Source: Rhynchopus sp. YZ270_cl-10 (taxonomy: Eukaryota; Euglenozoa; Diplonemea; Diplonemida; Diplonemidae). From it: DNA of 64,000 nucleotides. Position numbers and translations under genes: made by a program. Shown one piece after another: positions 1 to 10,685 of this stretch (its first letter is position 1; each line of letters begins with the position of its first letter). The DNA lies in NCBI GenBank assembly GCA_964035575.1, contig OZ037922.1:186001-250000 (forward strand), read 5' to 3'. The notes beneath the pieces are model-generated. The model saw nothing but the letters and a program-made list of their open reading frames with translations. It was not told the origin of the DNA and did no database searches.

Positions 1-3000
1 GCGATGTACGCAGGGTTCTCCGTCACAATCGAGTTCAGCAGCTTGAGCCCATAGAGGGGGATGGGCTCCTCATCGTCCAGCAGCTTCATCAGCTTCGGGA
101 AGAGCTGCTGCAGCACGACCTGCGGGAGTGCGTCCGTCCCTTCCCGCTCGCCTCCCCCTGTCTGATAGGACTCCTGAAGAGGAACCAAAATGTCAATAAA
201 AACCTTCAAACTCATAAACCGCGTCCCCCCATTCGCGCTATCCAACAACGCAGCGAGCACCGGAAGGAGTGCACCTACGCAGTCCGCAAAGTGCTGTTTG
301 ATGCCCTCCGCGCTTTGCGAGAGAACTTCAGTGATAAGAAGAAGCTGCTGTAGGCATGCCACCTCCCCTCCCTTCTCCGCAGGAAGCTTTTCCGCAAGTT
401 GTAGACAGCTTGCGACCTTTGTGATGAGCTCGCTGCTGATAATGGCGGCGCGGACACAGGGGGTAGTCAAGGTGTGGAGCACGACGTTTAGCATTTCTTT
501 GATCTGACTGACGGGCCCTGATGTGGAAGAACCAGGGCCTGCCGGAGGAGTGGTCGTCATTTTCACCAAAATCGCCTGAAGTTTCGTCAAAATCAGCACC
601 GAAGCGCTTCCAATATAGCTGCAAAAGGTTTGAAAGCAGGCAGCCATATGTTTATCGGTCTCCTTAGAGATCTTCTCCAGGAGCCCCATCAGCTTTCCAT
701 CACAGCACAACATCAAATACTTCAGATCCACCACCGTTAAAAGACATATACTCAGCAACGTCTTCGCACGCACCACAATCGATGAGTGCTCTAAAAGCGC
801 GGTCAGTGCGTGGACCACCGACACTGCATTTGCCTTAACTTCTGCAAAAAAGCGGACACTATCCGCGGCAGTCATAATCGACGATTTGAAAACATGCTCT
901 CCAGCCACCCCTTCAATTGAAGCACGAAGTTGGTCGCCCCCGCTCTTCTTCTCTCTCTTGGGTGATGTAGGAGGTGAGACCACTTCTGGCACTGCAAAAT
1001 CCACATGGCTCAGCAAATTGAACGCATCCGCATCACCCCTTGCTTCGGACAACGCTAACAGCCCTTTAGAGACCAACAAATTGAAGATATTCAAACACGA
1101 CTGCAAACACCTCGTATTCGACCCAGTAATAAGACCTTGAATGAGACCTCCAGTACCAAGCCCTTCCCAGGCATATAGAAGACAGCGGTGATGCGCTCGG
1201 CAGATTCTGGCAACCCCAGAAATCGATGAAGAACGAAGGTATTCATTACGCGGCTTGGGGGTGCTGTCTGCACCAATATCCTCAAAGTGATAGTTGTGGA
1301 GCAGACCGCGAATCACATCGGGATGTGCATAGGGTGCGGTGTACTCAGGTTCACCATGTCCAGTAATGTTTTCTATGGTTTTTACGGTATAGTGTCTGGT
1401 TATTTCGTCTTCGCAGGACAATGTGGCGCAGAAGGCGCGAATTGTGTCTTCCGATACACTCCAGGCGGCACGGTCCTGCTGATGTTGTGTTGCGATATAG
1501 AAGAGAAGCTCCCCTAGGCATGCCACAACACGGCGGGTCACCTTAGGACTTTTATCATCAATGAGGTTCACCAAATGGCCCACAATACCACTCTTCGCCA
1601 GATCATTATTGATAAACGTTGCATGCCGAATAAGCAGTCCCATTACCAGACAGAGGCGCGCCTTTACTCCAGGGGGGTAGTTTTCGTTTTGCACCATCTT
1701 CACAAAGAGCGTCATCAAGAGCGAATTGATAAACAAATTCGCCGTCCCGGTAGCACCACAGAGGGTTTCGAAATAGCATAGCGTGTTCTGCTTCTCCCCG
1801 ATTGTCGTCTTTCCTCCTATTGCCTTATAGATTGAGGTTAAAAACCCTTCTAACTTCGTTGTCTCCATATGACAGACCTGACTGAGGGAGTGCGTTGGGA
1901 AGTTCAGAGTGGATGCATCGTATTTGACCTCTGGCAGCTTCTCTACCCGGGTATTACACATTATAGGTTTTACATGGGTGTCTGTTGCGTGAAAGAGAAG
2001 TGAGTCGACATCGCCTGCACGCACCACCACCGTATCCACCGGGGTAGCAACCGTCGCGCTACTTCCCCCTAACTCCTCACCGATAAGCGCGGATGATTGA
2101 TTCACAATAGCCTGCGGTGCAGGCGTCGGGGTAGATGTAGGAGTAGAAGACGGCTGTGGTGCGGTCTCCTCCACCCTCTCTGCAGTAGGATACGGAGGGG
2201 GTGGGGCGCTGTCAGGGTTAGGCTGTGTGGCAGGCCGCTTCTTTTGACTGCTGCTCCCTTTCCTTAGTGCAGTAGCATTCGTTGTAGGTCCCGCCTTAGC
2301 ATTAGGTGGTGTATCGGTACGTTGCGCGAATCCTACCGGTTTTTCTGGTGCGGAGGAGGGTTTGCGCACCAAAGGAGGCTGTGGTTGCTGTTCTGGGTCG
2401 GTTGCAGAGCCAGGTCGGGTGGAGGGGGGTGACATCGCCGTATCATCCTCTTTTTTGTCTTCTTCGGGTTCCAGAGGAGCTTCTTCGGCGTTGTTACCAA
2501 AATCGACTTCGGCATCCGCTTCGAGACGAGGTACACCCTTTTTGTCTTCATTGTAGTACATATCAGATTGTTGCTCTCTAATGATATTATTCTGCGCTGC
2601 TGCGGATATGCGGGCAACTTCCCGTCTTCTTTTATCTTTTATTTCTTTTGCTTCGAGCTTTCCTTTTGCGCTGTTATGCTCTGCAGCGCGTCTCGCTTTG
2701 TACCCATCAAACGCAGGCTGTTGCACCGAAACGTACACCACCTTTCTGTCCTTCCAGAACTCCAAATGCGGTAAATCCACCCAATCCAATCGCTCCAACG
2801 GATCCTTCTCCAAAAGGCCTTCTAGCACCTCGAGAAACCCTCTGCTACACCCAACAGGGCGGTTGTAATCCTCATACACAATTTTTTCTATAAGACCATC
2901 CAGCGTCTCATCAACAAACGGCGGTTTTCCAGTAAATATTTCAAGCAAAACTATCCCCAACGACCACAAATCCGACGCAAAAGACAAAACACCCCCATCC

Positions 3001-3503
3001 TGAAAAAGCTCTGGCGCCATATAACTGGGGGTACCAATTTTGCGTTTTTTTGGACGAACGTCATCAACGTGGCAGGCCAAACCAAAATCTGACAATTTCA
3101 GAAAGCCGTGCGCATCGATGAGCACATTACTCGGCTTCAAATCGCAGTACAATATTCCCTTTGAATGAATGAAGTTCAACGCTGCTAAAAGATCACTAGC
3201 GAATGTTACCAAGGTTTCTTCTGGCATTGCGGTGTCCTGTTTGATAAGCGTGAGAAGGTCCGCCCCTGTACAGTACTCCTCTATGAGCCAGAGGTGGTTG
3301 TTCGTTTCGTACCAATGAAAGAACTTGAGGATGTGTTCGTGGCTCAGCTGGTGCAGCATCGTCACCTCGTTGAGCACGCGATTTCGCTGGCTCTTCTCGA
3401 CAGACTTAATGGCATAGTAGTCGACAGTCTTCTTCAGGCGGCCTTTGTACACCTTGGAGTGGCGGCCGCGGCCGACCTCCTCACAGATCTGGTAGTTGTT
3501 CAT
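1..3503 (-). CDS. ULK4/RUNKEL-family protein kinase with C-terminal helical repeats (3' end outside the window)
   Basis: The frame is open from ATG at 3503 to the window edge (about 1,167 codons, no intron needed), so the C-terminus is missing. Residues 1 to about 260 form a kinase domain that opens MNNYQICEEVGRGRHSKVYKG and carries AIKSVEK (ATP-binding Lys), CDLKPSNVL in the catalytic loop, SDFGLA (metal-binding Asp) and YMAPELF. The phrases HWYETNNHLWL and LYCDLKPSNVL are typical of the ULK4/RUNKEL family, whose members act with microtubules and cilia. A low-complexity Pro/Ser/Glu stretch follows (about residues 300-500), then long helical, armadillo/HEAT-like sequence. From memory, human ULK4 has lost key catalytic residues while this protein keeps Lys and DFG, so it could be active. 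Family assignment is firm; activity is inference. Confidence 0.9.
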   Translation of the reverse strand, partial: MNNYQICEEVGRGRHSKVYKGRLKKTVDYYAIKSVEKSQRNRVLNEVTMLHQLSHEHILKFFHWYETNNHLWLIEEYCTGADLLTLIKQDTAMPEETLVTFASDLLAALNFIHSKGILYCDLKPSNVLIDAHGFLKLSDFGLACHVDDVRPKKRKIGTPSYMAPELFQDGGVLSFASDLWSLGIVLLEIFTGKPPFVDETLDGLIEKIVYEDYNRPVGCSRGFLEVLEGLLEKDPLERLDWVDLPHLEFWKDRKVVYVSVQQPAFDGYKARRAAEHNSAKGKLEAKEIKDKRRREVARISAAAQNNIIREQQSDMYYNEDKKGVPRLEADAEVDFGNNAEEAPLEPEEDKKEDDTAMSPPSTRPGSATDPEQQPQPPLVRKPSSAPEKPVGFAQRTDTPPNAKAGPTTNATALRKGSSSQKKRPATQPNPDSAPPPPYPTAERVEETAPQPSSTPTSTPTPAPQAIVNQSSALIGEELGGSSATVATPVDTVVVRAGDVDSLLFHATDTHVKPIMCNTRVEKLPEVKYDASTLNFPTHSLSQVCHMETTKLEGFLTSIYKAIGGKTTIGEKQNTLCYFETLCGATGTANLFINSLLMTLFVKMVQNENYPPGVKARLCLVMGLLIRHATFINNDLAKSGIVGHLVNLIDDKSPKVTRRVVACLGELLFYIATQHQQDRAAWSVSEDTIRAFCATLSCEDEITRHYTVKTIENITGHGEPEYTAPYAHPDVIRGLLHNYHFEDIGADSTPKPRNEYLRSSSISGVARICRAHHRCLLYAWEGLGTGGLIQGLITGSNTRCLQSCLNIFNLLVSKGLLALSEARGDADAFNLLSHVDFAVPEVVSPPTSPKREKKSGGDQLRASIEGVAGEHVFKSSIMTAADSVRFFAEVKANAVSVVHALTALLEHSSIVVRAKTLLSICLLTVVDLKYLMLCCDGKLMGLLEKISKETDKHMAACFQTFCSYIGSASVLILTKLQAILVKMTTTPPAGPGSSTSGPVSQIKEMLNVVLHTLTTPCVRAAIISSELITKVASCLQLAEKLPAEKGGEVACLQQLLLITEVLSQSAEGIKQHFADCVGALLPVLAALLDSANGGTRFMSLKVFIDILVPLQESYQTGGGEREGTDALPQVVLQQLFPKLMKLLDDEEPIPLYGLKLLNSIVTENPAYI

Positions 3504-4607
3504 ATTGTAGCTTGTCGCATGGTTTGGTTGAAAGGGGGGAAGAGGAGGAGGAGGAGGGAAAGGGGAGAGAGAGAGAGAGAGGGTGGGTTTTGTTAGGTGT
3601 TATGTTGTGTGTAGTGCCCTGAGGAAGGGGGGAGAGGTGTGGTGTTAAGATTCATATCCTTTCAGTTCACAGAAAGTATTTTGAGAGGTCAACACAATGC
3701 ACTCTTTTTTTGTGGTGTGGAAAAAAAAAAAACTGTTGGCCAGTTTGGTTCCTAAGAAGTGGGAATATTGTGTTGGATTGGCGGTGAAGGTGAAGTGGTT
3801 TTTTGTTGTTCGCCAACGGTGAAGCCACAAAAATCAAGGTTTTTACTTCACCTGGTGGTGTAGTTTGAACAGCAAGGGTATGTGTGGAGGGGAAATTCTG
3901 CAGAACGAAAAACGTTGCTCCGATTTAGGTGGAGTATACTCTTGTATGAAGAGAAGGAGAAAGAGAGGGGTGTTTAAGCAAAGAATAGACGCTGCATTAT
4001 TTTTGTTTGTTTTGCTTACTTAAGTTTTTGGCGTTAACTGGGTAATAGAACCCCCCTCCTCCCCTGCCCAACCCTATCCTAGCTGCATACACAAAAACAG
4101 ACGCCTTTTGACTTACCCGGATTGCCCCTCCTTTGGAAGTCAATTCTCGCACAAAAAAAAAATCTACTTTTTTTTTCCTCCGCGAAAACTAACATTTTCC
4201 TTTAGGGGCAAAAAAACAGCCAAAAAAAAGCGCCTGGAAAAAGCGCCTTTTTTTTTTGAGAATCTGTTGATGGTAGTGTGTAGCTGTCAATTTTTTTTGG
4301 TAACCTATCCCCTCCTCCCTTAACTCCCCCAAAAAAAACCCCATACCACCGCCACTGGTAAAAATCCCCTCTAATAGTTAAACCCCCTTCCCAACGAACC
4401 CAATCCGGACACACAACTCATGTGCATCACACTGCGAACCGCCGCCTTGGGGTAGGCTTAGAAAGCCTCTTCACAGGCGAAGCTGCAATATATCAACCGT
4501 CATTAGGCTCTTTGATCACTCTCAGGGGAGCAATCCCTTATCGATTAGACAAAGAAACCTTGATCGGTGTCTCACGGTCTTGCACAAAGGTCTTGACAAA
4601 ACATTCT
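3504..4607. other. Intergenic region between kinase and oxygenase genes
   Basis: No gene is supported here. The stretch holds a GA-rich tract near 3541-3583 just upstream of the kinase start, several A or T runs of 8 to 12 bases (about 3719-3731, 4151-4175, 4248-4257) and C-rich blocks. The homopolymer runs and lack of an open frame with coding character suggest promoter of the kinase gene and 3' region of the oxygenase gene. Confidence 0.6.
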
Positions 4608-5702
4608 CTACTTGACCACCCCATACCCGAATGGAGCTGAGGCACGGAACCAAAGGTATGCCACCCAGACCTCGCCCTCTGTGAGCGGGCAGCCTGCGTG
4701 GACAGCGTCGGTGTCGAGGGTGTAGTCAGCACGCATGCTGTACAGCAGGGTCCCAGACGCACGGTGCGGGCGGACCACAATCCCGCCTCCTCCCGCAGCA
4801 GCACGCCCGCAGACCTCCTGCGTCTGCTCCCCCGCCCCTCCTTCACTATACACCGCCTCAGCCCCATTCGCCTGAGGGAACGCCACCCCACCGCCACCGA
4901 CCTCCTTGACCTGCAGGGTCAACATGAACACTGCCGCATTGTTACTGGTACTTGGGTCACCGTGCACTGCAGTGTCCTCATACGCATGCCTTGCGGAGTA
5001 CCAATCACCCTTCTTATAATGCACCACCTGCATACGTTCCGACCATTCTACACCTATAAGAGAGGTTAGCCGTTTGCGTATCACCCCTAGAGGGCCTGCC
5101 TTGAGAAGATCCAACCAACATACTGAGGTTACATTGGAATGGTGTGGCATGGTGCCGGAGACCTCCCCGCGTTTGTTCTCGCTGCCGAAGACGTCGCCTC
5201 GTCGCTTTGCCTGCCCTTCAGCGAGACGAAGGATGAGGTCGCATTCTTCATCTGACAACAGTCGTGGGTAATATTCAATGCGGGGTCGAACAGAGAGAAC
5301 CGCTGCAAGGTTGGGGCGGTGTGGTGGGTAGCGTACAGCGGCATGGCGGTGGATGGGGAGGACCTCATATTCTACAGGAAGCCGTGCGGTGTGGCGGACA
5401 ACCTGCAAATCACCTTCAACCGCACTGCGGAGAGGGTCGCTCGCAGCAGTCAAAGTCTGCGGCTGGGAGAAGGTAGCCACCCACGCCTCTTTGTCAGCAT
5501 TAGGTAAATCACGTTGCCTCCGAGGATGCCGCGACCCTGCCATCAACAGAATCGCACACAACGACAGAAACATCCACCACGCGCATGCCACATGGTTGCG
5601 GTCAGGTGCAAACGGTATCGTACTATGCGGGGACACTACAGGAGACGTTTCCAAAGGTGACACTCCAGGGGCAATCGCATTGACCTGCATGGGTCGGGCC
5701 AT
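4608..5702 (-). CDS. Prolyl-4-hydroxylase-like 2-oxoglutarate/Fe(II) oxygenase, membrane-anchored
   Basis: From ATG at 5702 (MARPMQVNAIAPG) the product has 364 residues. One hydrophobic segment (WWMFLSLCAILLMAG, about residues 43-57) suggests a type II anchor in the secretory pathway. The C-terminal 230 residues resemble prolyl-4-hydroxylase: MQVVHYKKGDWY ahead of the iron site, FMLTLQVKEVGGGGVAFP in the core and the distal HAGCPLTEGEVWVAYLWF. The iron/2OG residues look altered: the place of the HxD motif reads RHAYED, so the Asp is replaced or shifted, and the position of the usual 2OG-binding Lys after the distal His reads Val (GEVW). An upstream in-frame ATG at 5924 would add 74 residues rich in Pro, Phe and Ser; the later start is preferred because the protein-like sequence begins there. 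Confidence 0.75.
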   Translation of the reverse strand: MARPMQVNAIAPGVSPLETSPVVSPHSTIPFAPDRNHVACAWWMFLSLCAILLMAGSRHPRRQRDLPNADKEAWVATFSQPQTLTAASDPLRSAVEGDLQVVRHTARLPVEYEVLPIHRHAAVRYPPHRPNLAAVLSVRPRIEYYPRLLSDEECDLILRLAEGQAKRRGDVFGSENKRGEVSGTMPHHSNVTSVCWLDLLKAGPLGVIRKRLTSLIGVEWSERMQVVHYKKGDWYSARHAYEDTAVHGDPSTSNNAAVFMLTLQVKEVGGGGVAFPQANGAEAVYSEGGAGEQTQEVCGRAAAGGGGIVVRPHRASGTLLYSMRADYTLDTDAVHAGCPLTEGEVWVAYLWFRASAPFGYGVVK

Positions 5703-6308
5703 GAGGGGGGTGGAAGGATGAGGGTGGAATCCCAGAGAAAAAGAGAGGTTGAAAAGCCAAAAAATAGGGGAAAGGGAGAAGGAAGGCACCTTCTCCCCGC
5801 AGTGTGTTTGTGGGAAAACAAAGTGGATAGTGCAAAACGCCTCTGGGACAGGCAGGTACTGAACCAAACAAAAATCTGTGGGGTGGTGGGGTGGGAGGGG
5901 GAAATGGGGGGAAAAAAATGACATTGAAATTCAAAGAAACGATCAAAATACTTTACTGGTTTTCGGTGAGGCATAGCAGGGAAATAGGTCACCTTGCAGA
6001 AAAGAATGAAAAAAGTTTATAAGATGAACCTAAGCCCTGTTTTTAGTCACCTTTTGATCACATTCGTTATCGAAGAATATCACAATGTACAGAGGGGTGC
6101 CTGGATATAATTTATTTTTGTCCAGAAAACGACCAAAGGAGGAAAAAGAGAGATAATTTGTTAAGATGAATGTGCTCTCCTCTCGCGCACGCACATCTAT
6201 ATAAGAAATGAACATAAAAGAGTGCAAAAAAGGGTACACAGGATAGCACAAAAAAAAGCAAGAATATAAACACAAGTACAAACAGTCTATTCAGTGCGAT
6301 CTTTTCTT
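5703..6308. other. Intergenic region
   Basis: About 600 bases without a supported gene. It is AT-rich around 5930-6280 with short direct and homopolymer runs. It should hold the promoter of the oxygenase gene and the 3' end of the PDZ gene; no specific signal was identified. Confidence 0.5.
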
Positions 6309-8522
6309 TCACCCATGAGGCTGGATCGACACGGCTCTCCTCATAGATACAGCGGACGTTGTGAACCCACCTGGGTTCATCAGTGCCGTGCTGCGGGCCT
6401 TCGTTGCAAGCTGGTCCAGTTCCGCATCGTAGTTTGGGAGTGGTGGGGGTGGTGGGGGTGGTGGTGGTGGGGGCGGGAGCGGCCGTTGCGCATTCTTGAC
6501 CATGGACTCGATGTCGTCAAGCCTGCTCGAGAGAACGTCGTGGAGACCTGCCAACGGCGGGGGCGGTGTGGCCACCACCGCACTCGTCTTGATCTCCCCA
6601 AGCTCGTCGACCATGGACCGAAGCTGCTCCGACAGGACGTCGACCTGTTCTCGGAGAAACTCACGCTCGGTGTCGCCGTGGGAACGCGACCGCGCCGGCG
6701 ACTGGCTGGGAGGAAGCTGTCGCACCTGGACGGACCGCATGTCCACGACACTCGGCATGGGAGCGGGTGGGGAGAAGTCCGGGTTTCCATTCGTCGCATC
6801 CAAGAGCGAACGTAAGGCCGCAACCTCTTGCTGTGAGGGTGGGTGGGTGGGTATTGTTAGAGTACATTAGTGATCAACATCCCTCACCAGGACCTATGAT
6901 CAGTCCAGAAAACAAAAAACCTCACATACCTGCTTTGCCTTAATCCCGGTCACCTCTGCTGGCGTGAAGACTGCTGTGTCGATGGGCATGGGGCGTGGGA
7001 GGGAAACGGTGTCGACGTACTGTGTGAAGTTCGGTACCTGCTGCGTTGGAAGCGGCAGCGTCGGTGTGGTCGCCGCATCCATGGGCTCCTGCGCTCCTCG
7101 CGCCGCCCCCCTCTCTGCAAGCTGGTCCTGCAGGAAGCTCTCGAACAAATCGATCTTGTTGCTGAGCCGCTTCAGCTCGCTGCTGGCACCACCCCCACCC
7201 CCACCTCCACCCCCCACTGCAGCAGGATGCACTGCGATACCCACCGCCGCATCGTTCCTATACGTCAATGCGACGTCCTCTGCATAGATGCCCCTCTCTG
7301 GGGGCACGAGGAAGAGCTTCTTTGCTAGCTCCTTTCTTCGTATGTCTCCAAGCCTCCGAGTTGGCAAGGTATGTGTCGTAGCTGCACGGTATACTACAGA
7401 GACAGCATGTTCCCATGCATCCACCGAGGAGATCGGCAAGGTTAGCAACTCATCGTGCTGCTTTGGGAGACGGAGCGCTACCAAGGCGTGACCGTCTCCG
7501 GCACCGATCACCATCTCGCTGATCTCAGAGTACGGCATACAGCGGGATAAGGTGGCATCTGGTGTCGCATGCTGTAAGGTTTCGTCAGGAATCCACCGAT
7601 ACACCGCTTTTTGTCCTACAATGACCAACCCCTCCTTTGCCACTCCGGCAAAGAAAATTAATGCCCCACCACGTCTTGCCAACATCGGTTTGATGGCGGC
7701 AAAGGTATCAGGAAGGTCTTCTGTGAAGACACCTGGTTCACGAAACTGATGGGTTGCTGCGATGCTTTCGAGCACCTCTGCTGAGGAGTGGAACGACAGC
7801 GCGCCACCACGCGCACCACGCAACGTTGGCAACACAAAATGCGCTGTAGAATAGGACGAAGCAGAGGAAGAACGGGACAGAGACTCCCTGTGGAGGCTTC
7901 TCTTCGCAGCTTCTGCGTCTACTTCGATCTCCGCAAGACCTAATGCACCGAGCCTCATATTCACATCATCGACCAACTGATTCACATCCAACTCTGTCAA
8001 TATAAGAGCCGGCGCCCCCTCCCCATGGCAATGCACACACACCACCTCCTCGCGCCCCTTAGGCAACACCATGAGAGTAGCATGTGACAACGTTTCTAAC
8101 ATAATCTCTTCAACTCCAGCGTCAGAGACAACCTTCAAAGCGGCGCGGCCTACCTGCAGTACGGCAGGGGTCTTCCCAGTAGGTGTGACAAGAGTAGCTT
8201 CGATAGGGGAGGAACGGAACGACCGTTCTGATCGTGCAGAGCGATCTGAGCGTGCAGAGCGAGCAGAGCGAGAGGAGCGGGGAGGAGGGTTGTGTACCTC
8301 CAGTGTGATCCGGGCGCGGGAACGTTTGAGCTCGCGGACCAAGATGTCAGCAGAGGTGACTGCCACATCATTGATTCGTACAATAACACACCCAACAGGT
8401 ACCCGAGCTGCCTCGGCAGGAGACCCAGGCCTGACCTCCTTCACCACAACCTCGCCCCCCTTCAGCAAATACTCCAAGCCAGGCTTCTCTCCAGGAAGCA
8501 GGTCCAGCACGTAGCGTTCCAT
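6309..8522 (-). CDS. PDZ-domain protein with coiled coil and polyproline tract, two exons (8522-6930 and 6830-6309)
   Basis: Exon 1 runs from ATG at 8522 to 6930 and exon 2 from 6830 to the stop at 6309; joined in phase 0 they give about 704 residues (GIKAKQ followed by QEVAALRSLLD). Residues about 15-75 form a PDZ domain (EYLLKGGEVVVKEVRPGSPA, then VIVRINDVAVTS). A Ser/Arg/Glu-rich linker follows (about 80-106), then a mixed alpha/beta middle region of unknown fold (about 110-400) and a Gly run (AVGGGGGGGGG). The C-terminal part is a coiled coil broken by a run of about 12 Pro. A scaffold role, perhaps cytoskeletal or flagellar, is inferred. The splice is supported by CAG/GTATGTG and CTCACAG and by an uninterrupted helical register across the junction. 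Confidence 0.82.
6831..6929 (-). other. Intron of the PDZ gene (99 bp)
   Basis: On the minus strand the intron begins GTATGTGAGG after CAG and ends CCACCCTCACAG. A CTCTAAC branch-point-like motif lies about 25 bases before the acceptor. Removal joins two frames that are each closed soon after the splice sites. Confidence 0.8.
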
Positions 8523-8866
8523 TTGAGTCTATTTTTTTTTGGATCAAGGACACATTGTGCGGTGAGGTGAGGAGAGAGGAGAGGGAGGGGGAGACAAGAG
8601 ACCACCCTTCCTGTTTGATGGGTGGTTGGGTTTTGTGTGGAGGTGGAGGACGGCGATGCAAACTCTCTTTTTTTTGTATCGACAATCACCCCCGATGACT
8701 ACTGGTATAATAGATCTGTACTTAAATCGCCGAAGCCTTTTGTGCGTAATATGAGATCGTCTTTAACGCCTTTTTATGGTTTTTGTTGTCCCCCTTTTGG
8801 TGTCTCTACAAACTGCACACACACCCGCGCTAAGGAAACCTTTTTGTGTGTTCAAAACATCTAATC
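8523..8866. other. Intergenic region between PDZ gene and protease-like gene
   Basis: About 340 bases with T runs near 8531-8539 and 8668-8676 and a GA-rich block near 8566-8600 just upstream of the PDZ start. No gene seen. It should hold the promoter of the PDZ gene and the terminator region of the phytochelatin-synthase-like gene. Confidence 0.5.
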
Positions 8867-9652
8867 TTATTCACCCCATTCACGCACGTTGAGATAGCCA
8901 CGTCGTGTGCCCCCTGGAGAAATCGTTGCAATAGCGTCGACAAGCCGTTCAGTCTTGACAAAGACGTGCGGGTAGCGGAAGGAGTTCACCTCGAGGAGCA
9001 GACACATGTCTTCCTCTGCGTTGTACGCTGCCACGGCCGCGAAGTGGCCGGTTCCACGCTGCAGCATCACAGCACGGTCGTAGTTTGTTAGCAACACTGT
9101 GCGCGGTGTCTCCCCAACACCACCACCACCAACGACAGACAACGCCCGCAGTACATCCGCACGCAGCCCCTCCACGCTAATCCCGTCTTTATCCACCCGT
9201 TGTACATCAAGGTTGTACGATTCGGAGAGAAGTGTGACAGCAGCGTTCATGGGCAGCCCGTCGAAGCGGAGATGTGCATTCAAACGGCACTTCAGAAAGG
9301 TAGGCAGGTAGTCGCAGAAGCCGAAGCCGAAGTGGCGGAACCACACCGCAGGCATGCTGTGTGTGAAGGGCGCGAAGAGGCCCTGCTGTGTGACATGGCG
9401 GCCGAAGTGTTGCAGGATGAGGGTGCAGTTCGCGACCCCGCAAAACGCAGGGTGCTCCTGCGCCTGGACACGAGAGAGGAGGTCCGTGTTCACCAAGGTG
9501 CACCCCTGCAGGAGGGACTGTCCTTGCGCGCTTTCGAGGGGTACAGTGTGCTCGTGTACTTCTTGTAAATCCACCCTACTTTTCAACAATTTATGCTTCC
9601 TCGCATCGCGAAACGACCGAAACAACTGTACAATCTGAGCACGCTGCGGCAT
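8867..9652 (-). CDS. Phytochelatin-synthase-like cysteine protease/transpeptidase
   Basis: A 261-residue intronless frame from ATG at 9652. It matches the catalytic domain of phytochelatin synthase, a papain-fold enzyme that makes phytochelatins from glutathione or trims glutathione conjugates. Visible family motifs are EHPAFCGVANCTLIL (nucleophile Cys71), the GTGHFAAVAAYNAEEDM block (His203) and LLLEVNSFRYPHVFV. In plant enzymes the third triad residue is an Asp 18 residues after the His; here that position (221) is Glu (codon GAG read directly). The plant Cys-rich C-terminal regulatory domain is absent, as in short bacterial and protist forms. No signal peptide is evident. Family confidence is high; whether it makes phytochelatins or only hydrolyses glutathione is open. 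Confidence 0.87.
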   Translation of the reverse strand: MPQRAQIVQLFRSFRDARKHKLLKSRVDLQEVHEHTVPLESAQGQSLLQGCTLVNTDLLSRVQAQEHPAFCGVANCTLILQHFGRHVTQQGLFAPFTHSMPAVWFRHFGFGFCDYLPTFLKCRLNAHLRFDGLPMNAAVTLLSESYNLDVQRVDKDGISVEGLRADVLRALSVVGGGGVGETPRTVLLTNYDRAVMLQRGTGHFAAVAAYNAEEDMCLLLEVNSFRYPHVFVKTERLVDAIATISPGGTRRGYLNVREWGE

Positions 9653-10685
9653 CGTGTCGGATTTTAGAAAAAAAAGAGAATTTTTCTCTCCTCCAACTTA
9701 CTCTTCGGTAAAGGGGTTTTGCGAAGTACTATTTGAACATAAACAAAAAAACTCTCGTTTTTTTATCCAAAAGCCTGGAGAGGCGAGAAGCTTGAAAAAG
9801 AGATGGAGGATGTGCCCCAGGGGGGGATAGGGTTTTTGGAAAGGAGAGAGAGAGAGAGAGAGGGGGAGGTGGAAAACATGAAAAAAAAAAGGGTAGTTTT
9901 GTTCATTTGAGAGTAGGTAGGGCGTAGGGTTGAGGGGGGTATTTCTTGTTGCAGGTGTGCATAGAAACGGTGGTTGAGTTGTAGACATGGCATGTTGTCA
10001 TTGCATACTGCGCATGGAGGAAGGGAAAAGAATGGAAAGAAAGAAGCAAGAAGTTCATAAAATGACTGTTGAAAATATGCTGAAAAAAACGCAAACTCGG
10101 TTGAGATGCAAAGGGTGGGACATAAAGTGGGTCCGTACCGAAAAGAGAGAAGACCTAAACCTCTCATGTCTTGAAGTCATCCAAGAGGCTTAGGGGGGTG
10201 TCTTGCTCTCCCTCAGAGGGGGGGAGAGCGACACTCAAGGCAAGAGGGGGAAAGATACAGCAACAAAAGAAAACTGTTAAGCTTTCCTTTTTGTGAGAAT
10301 GGTGTTTTCTCCACAGAGAGGTTTGTTGAAAAGAAAGAAAAACTAGACTTGAAAATACAACACCCCGCTTGTGAACAGTGTACTGCATACCTGGGAGGTA
10401 TAAACCTAGAGCAGGGGATCTAATTTTGAGCCAACAAAAACAAGGTAGAGCACCGAGCCTCTGTAAAGAAACCCTTCTACTTGTTTTGCTAATTTTTTTT
10501 TTTTAATCCCGCAAGCGTGCTTTTTGAAGGAGAAGTTTTCAATAATGTAACGGTACAGTCGCTAAATCAGCCCCTAACACAGGAGGATTTTTTTTTTGTG
10601 CAAATCAACGAATGCTGTGTCCACATTTGTTTTTTACTGCAACCAACTCATGGTTCTAAAAACACACACCACCCCCCTTCGCTCT
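9653..10685. other. Intergenic region
   Basis: About 1 kb without a supported gene. It contains a GA repeat near 9843-9863, poly-A near 9880-9891, poly-T near 10493-10504 and C/G-rich blocks. Short open frames here lack coding character. It holds the promoter of the protease-like gene and the 3' flank of the next gene. Confidence 0.5.
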
